Origin: Candidatus Fermentibacterota bacterium
GTDB lineage: Bacteria > JAFGKV01
Length of the DNA: 7,888 nucleotides
Direction of reading: 5' to 3'
Assembly: GCA_030620115.1 (NCBI GenBank)
Contig: JAUXFG010000165.1
Coordinates: forward strand, 1 to 7,888
The notes beneath the pieces were generated by a model. It made no database searches. It had not been told where the DNA came from and was given only the letters and a program-made list of their open reading frames with translations. A program made the position numbers and the translations under genes. Positions 5,663-7,888 of the stretch are shown one piece after another. Position 1 is the stretch's first letter. Each line of letters begins with the position of its first letter.

Positions 5663-7432
5663 CTACCGGAGCAGTACCACATTTTCGTCGGAGACGATGC
5701 TTCCCACGCGGGCACGTACGCAGTAAACCCCAGCCGGCACTGGGCGACCTCCGTTGTCGTGCCCATCCCAGATCAGTGTTGTTCCCCCCATGGCTGAGGC
5801 AAGGGATAGCTGACGAACCAAACGTCCATGAATATCATAGATACTCACATGCGGCGTTGCCGCTCTATGCTGTTCCCACGTCAATTGCAAACGCACCTGG
5901 CCCGTGGAGGGATTGGGCCCAGCGGAAAGCGTAAGTAGAGGGCTGCCCCATGGTCCGATCCGTTCCTCGTCAGTGCCTACTACCGGATATGCCTCCGCGT
6001 TGAACAGATAGCCCGTGGAGCCTGAGCTCGATGTGCCCGCTACCACGAGGATCATCTCATCCTCCGGATTGCCGAGCCCGCCGATCTCCAACATCCCGCT
6101 TTGCTCCTCGGGATCGAGTACCATGCGTCGCACCTCGGTGGGCAGCTGGTCGTGGAGCACAAGCCCCCAAACCGCGAACACATTATCATCCGAGCCATCA
6201 AAGCCCACCTGGAGGATGGCAATGCTGTCCAGGTTGTCGAAGCGATAGTAGTCAGTGGCCCAATGCCGCACAGAGCGGGACTCATCGGGTACCGGGTAGC
6301 TTCCATAGGTGCCTGAGGTGCTGAAGGTGGGTAGATCCTCGCCCAGATAACCGAAGCGCCCGTCTGCAATGGTTGTATCATCCAAGAAATTCGCCACCGC
6401 CCAGTCCGCGAAGATATCCGCACAGCTCTCTTCATAGCCCATGCTGTCTAACACGGCTTCATACCCCGGCATGGAGTTGAGGGGCTCGTGAACAAGCGTG
6501 TAGACCGCAGCATCTCCTCCGTAGCGCTCATAGTAGTAAAGAGACCATAGATAGGTCTGGATATAGTCGGCCCAGTTCCCGTCCCACTGGATGAGCGAGT
6601 TGTCCGGGTTCGAGTTGAAAGATGAGATAACGTCCGGTCGGCCATAGAACCACATCGCAAGCTCCGCCATTCCCTCATCGACCCACGTAACCTCATCCTC
6701 GTCGTACTTCCAGTGGATCAAATGCTCAAACTCGTGTGCTACTACCGAGATCATGTAATCTACGCTGGGGCTCTGACTGCCGGCCGAGTTCAGATATATC
6801 GTTTCACACTCATTGCTGCGGAATCCCGAGAATGTCCCGTCCGGGTACTCGTCGAAATAGAAAAAGAAACCGTCTCCCGCGGAACCGATATCGAACCACA
6901 TGATGTAGATGCGTGGATCCCCGTCAAGCTCGTCCGGCGGCTCACCAAAATAGAGTGAATTGATATCGTAGATCCCCATGTCGCTATGGATTCCCAGAGA
7001 GCTGTTTTCCCACCGTTCCAGGATCATATCCACGTCATTCTGGAACATGTTCACTTCCCATTCGGAATCCTCCACCACGACATATCCATGGTCTGTCTTT
7101 CCGCGCACCGTACACATCTTCTGGGCGAAGTGGGGCGGCATGGGATAATGGTAGAAGAGCCACCATAGCCAGGAATCTCCCACCTCAGGATTTGGCGGCG
7201 GCGTTGAAAGCAAACTCGGGTCAGCGGGCCGCTCGGGACCAAGAAGTTCCGCGCGCGGCAGGGGAACATCGCGTATTGGATACTCCCCCGGGACGGACAC
7301 CCGGGCAGTTTCTCCATTGATGCCGGAAGGGACCGCACCAGCAGAGAATGGATAGATAATCGCCAACAGAAAACCTGCGAGAGCAAGCATATGCATGGTC
7401 TGCTTGCCGGAAGCACTGGATGTTCGTCGCAT
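5663..7432 (-). CDS. Secreted HEFEH zinc metallopeptidase with FlgD/T9SS-like C-terminal domain
   Basis: The 589-aa product (from the ATG at 7432) has a signal peptide with a basic n-region, a hydrophobic MLALAGFLLAIIYPF core, and an AGA cleavage site near residue 33. A pro-region of about 34-110 follows. The catalytic core has VVAHEFEHLIHW, with zinc ligands His233 and His237 and catalytic Glu234, then WVDEGMAELAMW, where Glu253 is the likely third ligand 16 residues later. The pattern recalls gluzincins near the M30 (hyicolysin-like) group; the exact family is uncertain. Many Asp/Glu and aromatic residues around 180-300 suit an extracellular, perhaps calcium-binding, enzyme. Residues about 500-589 form a FlgD-Ig/type IX-secretion-like module: GPNPSTG (505-511), SIYDIHGRLVRQL (530-542), and PAGVYCVRARV with the ending VVLLR. 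This module implies outer-membrane export and surface attachment or release. An upstream in-frame GTG at 7477 lacks a ribosome binding site, whereas the 7432 ATG has AGGAGG 10 bases upstream and a clean signal peptide. Confidence 0.92.
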   Translation of the reverse strand: MRRTSSASGKQTMHMLALAGFLLAIIYPFSAGAVPSGINGETARVSVPGEYPIRDVPLPRAELLGPERPADPSLLSTPPPNPEVGDSWLWWLFYHYPMPPHFAQKMCTVRGKTDHGYVVVEDSEWEVNMFQNDVDMILERWENSSLGIHSDMGIYDINSLYFGEPPDELDGDPRIYIMWFDIGSAGDGFFFYFDEYPDGTFSGFRSNECETIYLNSAGSQSPSVDYMISVVAHEFEHLIHWKYDEDEVTWVDEGMAELAMWFYGRPDVISSFNSNPDNSLIQWDGNWADYIQTYLWSLYYYERYGGDAAVYTLVHEPLNSMPGYEAVLDSMGYEESCADIFADWAVANFLDDTTIADGRFGYLGEDLPTFSTSGTYGSYPVPDESRSVRHWATDYYRFDNLDSIAILQVGFDGSDDNVFAVWGLVLHDQLPTEVRRMVLDPEEQSGMLEIGGLGNPEDEMILVVAGTSSSGSTGYLFNAEAYPVVGTDEERIGPWGSPLLTLSAGPNPSTGQVRLQLTWEQHRAATPHVSIYDIHGRLVRQLSLASAMGGTTLIWDGHDNGGRPVPAGVYCVRARVGSIVSDENVVLLR

Positions 7433-7491
7433 CTCTGATGATCCTCCTAGTCTCGGGGCCAAAATCAGCGGAATCACTCAAACCGCGTCCT

Positions 7492-7521
7492 ATCTTAGAA
7501 CATCCCATACGCTGCCGTCAA
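7492..7521 (-). promoter_or_regulatory. Candidate sigma70-type promoter of the metallopeptidase gene
   Basis: On the minus strand TTGACG (7516-7521, 5 of 6 consensus bases) is followed by an 18-base spacer and TAAGAT (7492-7497, 4 of 6). Transcription would start near 7485, giving a leader of about 50 bases to the ATG at 7432. The placement in the divergent gap is good. The -10 box is mediocre, and the sigma consensus of this organism is unknown. Confidence 0.5.
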
Positions 7522-7749
7522 CCCAGCTATGGCTGAACTTGCGCGGCAGGCCTAGATCGATTAATATTTGAGGCACGTCTGGAGGATTGTGCTATGGCAT
7601 CTATTCAAACCAAAGTTGCCAAGGATGATGGGTAGACGCAGGCTGCGAATTAGGCACTTCACTCTTTTCCACAAATCCTATTGGTCCCTCATTGATGAGA
7701 CTGCACGAAGTATGGTCGTCACCCACCGTATTGTGAAGGAGGTGTTCGT

Positions 7750-7888
7750 ATGAAAGCGAAGAATGCATTCCTCTTATGCCTGATCGCGACCGGGCTCCTG
7801 GTCGCGAGTCCTCTGCTGGCGGAGGAAACGGACGTTGAGGAAAGCAGGGATCATCCATTACTCTCCCGTTACCCTGGCTCCGCCATCG
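7750..7888 (+). CDS. 5' end of an exported OmpA-family-like protein (partial)
   Basis: Only the first 46 codons are in the window. The ATG at 7750 has an excellent ribosome binding site (AAGGAGGTG, 5-6 bases upstream). The peptide MKAKNAFLLCLIATGLLVAS is a Sec signal sequence, with cleavage probably after SPLLA (residue 24). The mature start is acidic and leads into DHPLLSRYPGSAI (residues 35-47; the codon for residue 47 is cut by the window end). A DHPLLSRYPGS-like segment near the mature N-terminus is, from memory, typical of exported OmpA-family/DUF4892-like proteins that carry a C-terminal OmpA peptidoglycan-binding domain. That domain would lie beyond the window, so the family call rests on this one motif. 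The gene diverges from the metallopeptidase gene across a 317-base gap (7433-7749) in which no clear plus-strand promoter was found. A short open frame ending at 7753 overlaps the start by ATGA but is probably chance. Confidence 0.75.
   Translation, partial: MKAKNAFLLCLIATGLLVASPLLAEETDVEESRDHPLLSRYPGSAI

Noticed and set aside
7568-7753. 61-codon plus-strand frame (TTG start) overlapping the OmpA-like gene start by ATGA
   Set aside because: The overlap is suggestive of translational coupling, but the peptide is Arg/His/Trp-rich with no recognisable feature, the start lacks a ribosome binding site, and the minus strand is also open there.

Overview
The window carries four complete protein genes and the start of a fifth, at roughly 55% GC by eye, separated by unusually repeat-rich intergenic DNA. 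Three of the proteins have signal peptides. One of them ends in a FlgD-Ig/type IX-secretion-like C-terminal module (a PNPSTG segment, a YDIHGRLVR segment, and a PAGVYCVRARV...VVLLR ending). That module and the large multidomain exported proteins suggest a Gram-negative bacterium of the FCB group or a nearby candidate phylum (Eisenbacteria-, Fermentibacterota- or WOR-3-like). This lineage call is inference from protein style; there is no rRNA or other phylogenetic marker here.

Layout. 1-42 is a perfect 42-bp palindrome at the window edge. 117-2852 (-) encodes a 911-aa exported NlpC/P60 cysteine peptidase with two SH3-like, one Ig-like and one FN3-like domain after the catalytic domain. 2853-3393 is non-coding and holds three copies of a dispersed repeat (GTCATTCTGAG...CGAAGAATCT) plus other repeat debris. 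3394-4596 (+) is a Y-family DNA polymerase IV (dinB). 4597-4934 is non-coding and holds a second dispersed repeat family (GTCATTGCGAG...GCAATCTC), including a foldback element. 4935-5459 (-) is a small DinB/YfiT-like four-helix metalloprotein, unrelated to the polymerase despite the shared name. 5663-7432 (-) is a secreted HEFEH zinc metallopeptidase with a FlgD/T9SS-like tail and a plausible sigma70-type promoter. 7750-7888 (+) is the 5' end of an exported OmpA-family-like protein that runs off the window.

The genes do not form one pathway. The two minus-strand genes at 4935-7432 are 203 bp apart and could be co-transcribed, but hairpins lie between them. The two peptidases and the OmpA-like protein are envelope or extracellular proteins; the polymerase is a housekeeping/SOS-type enzyme.

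The most interesting signal is in the intergenic repeats. The two repeat families share one architecture, and the inner complementary pentamers change together: ATTCT/AGAAT, ATTGC/GCAAT and ATCGC/GCGAT. This compensatory pattern suggests selection for, or a mobilisation mechanism depending on, a folded RNA or single-stranded DNA form. No CRISPR array, tRNA, rRNA, transposase or defence operon was seen.
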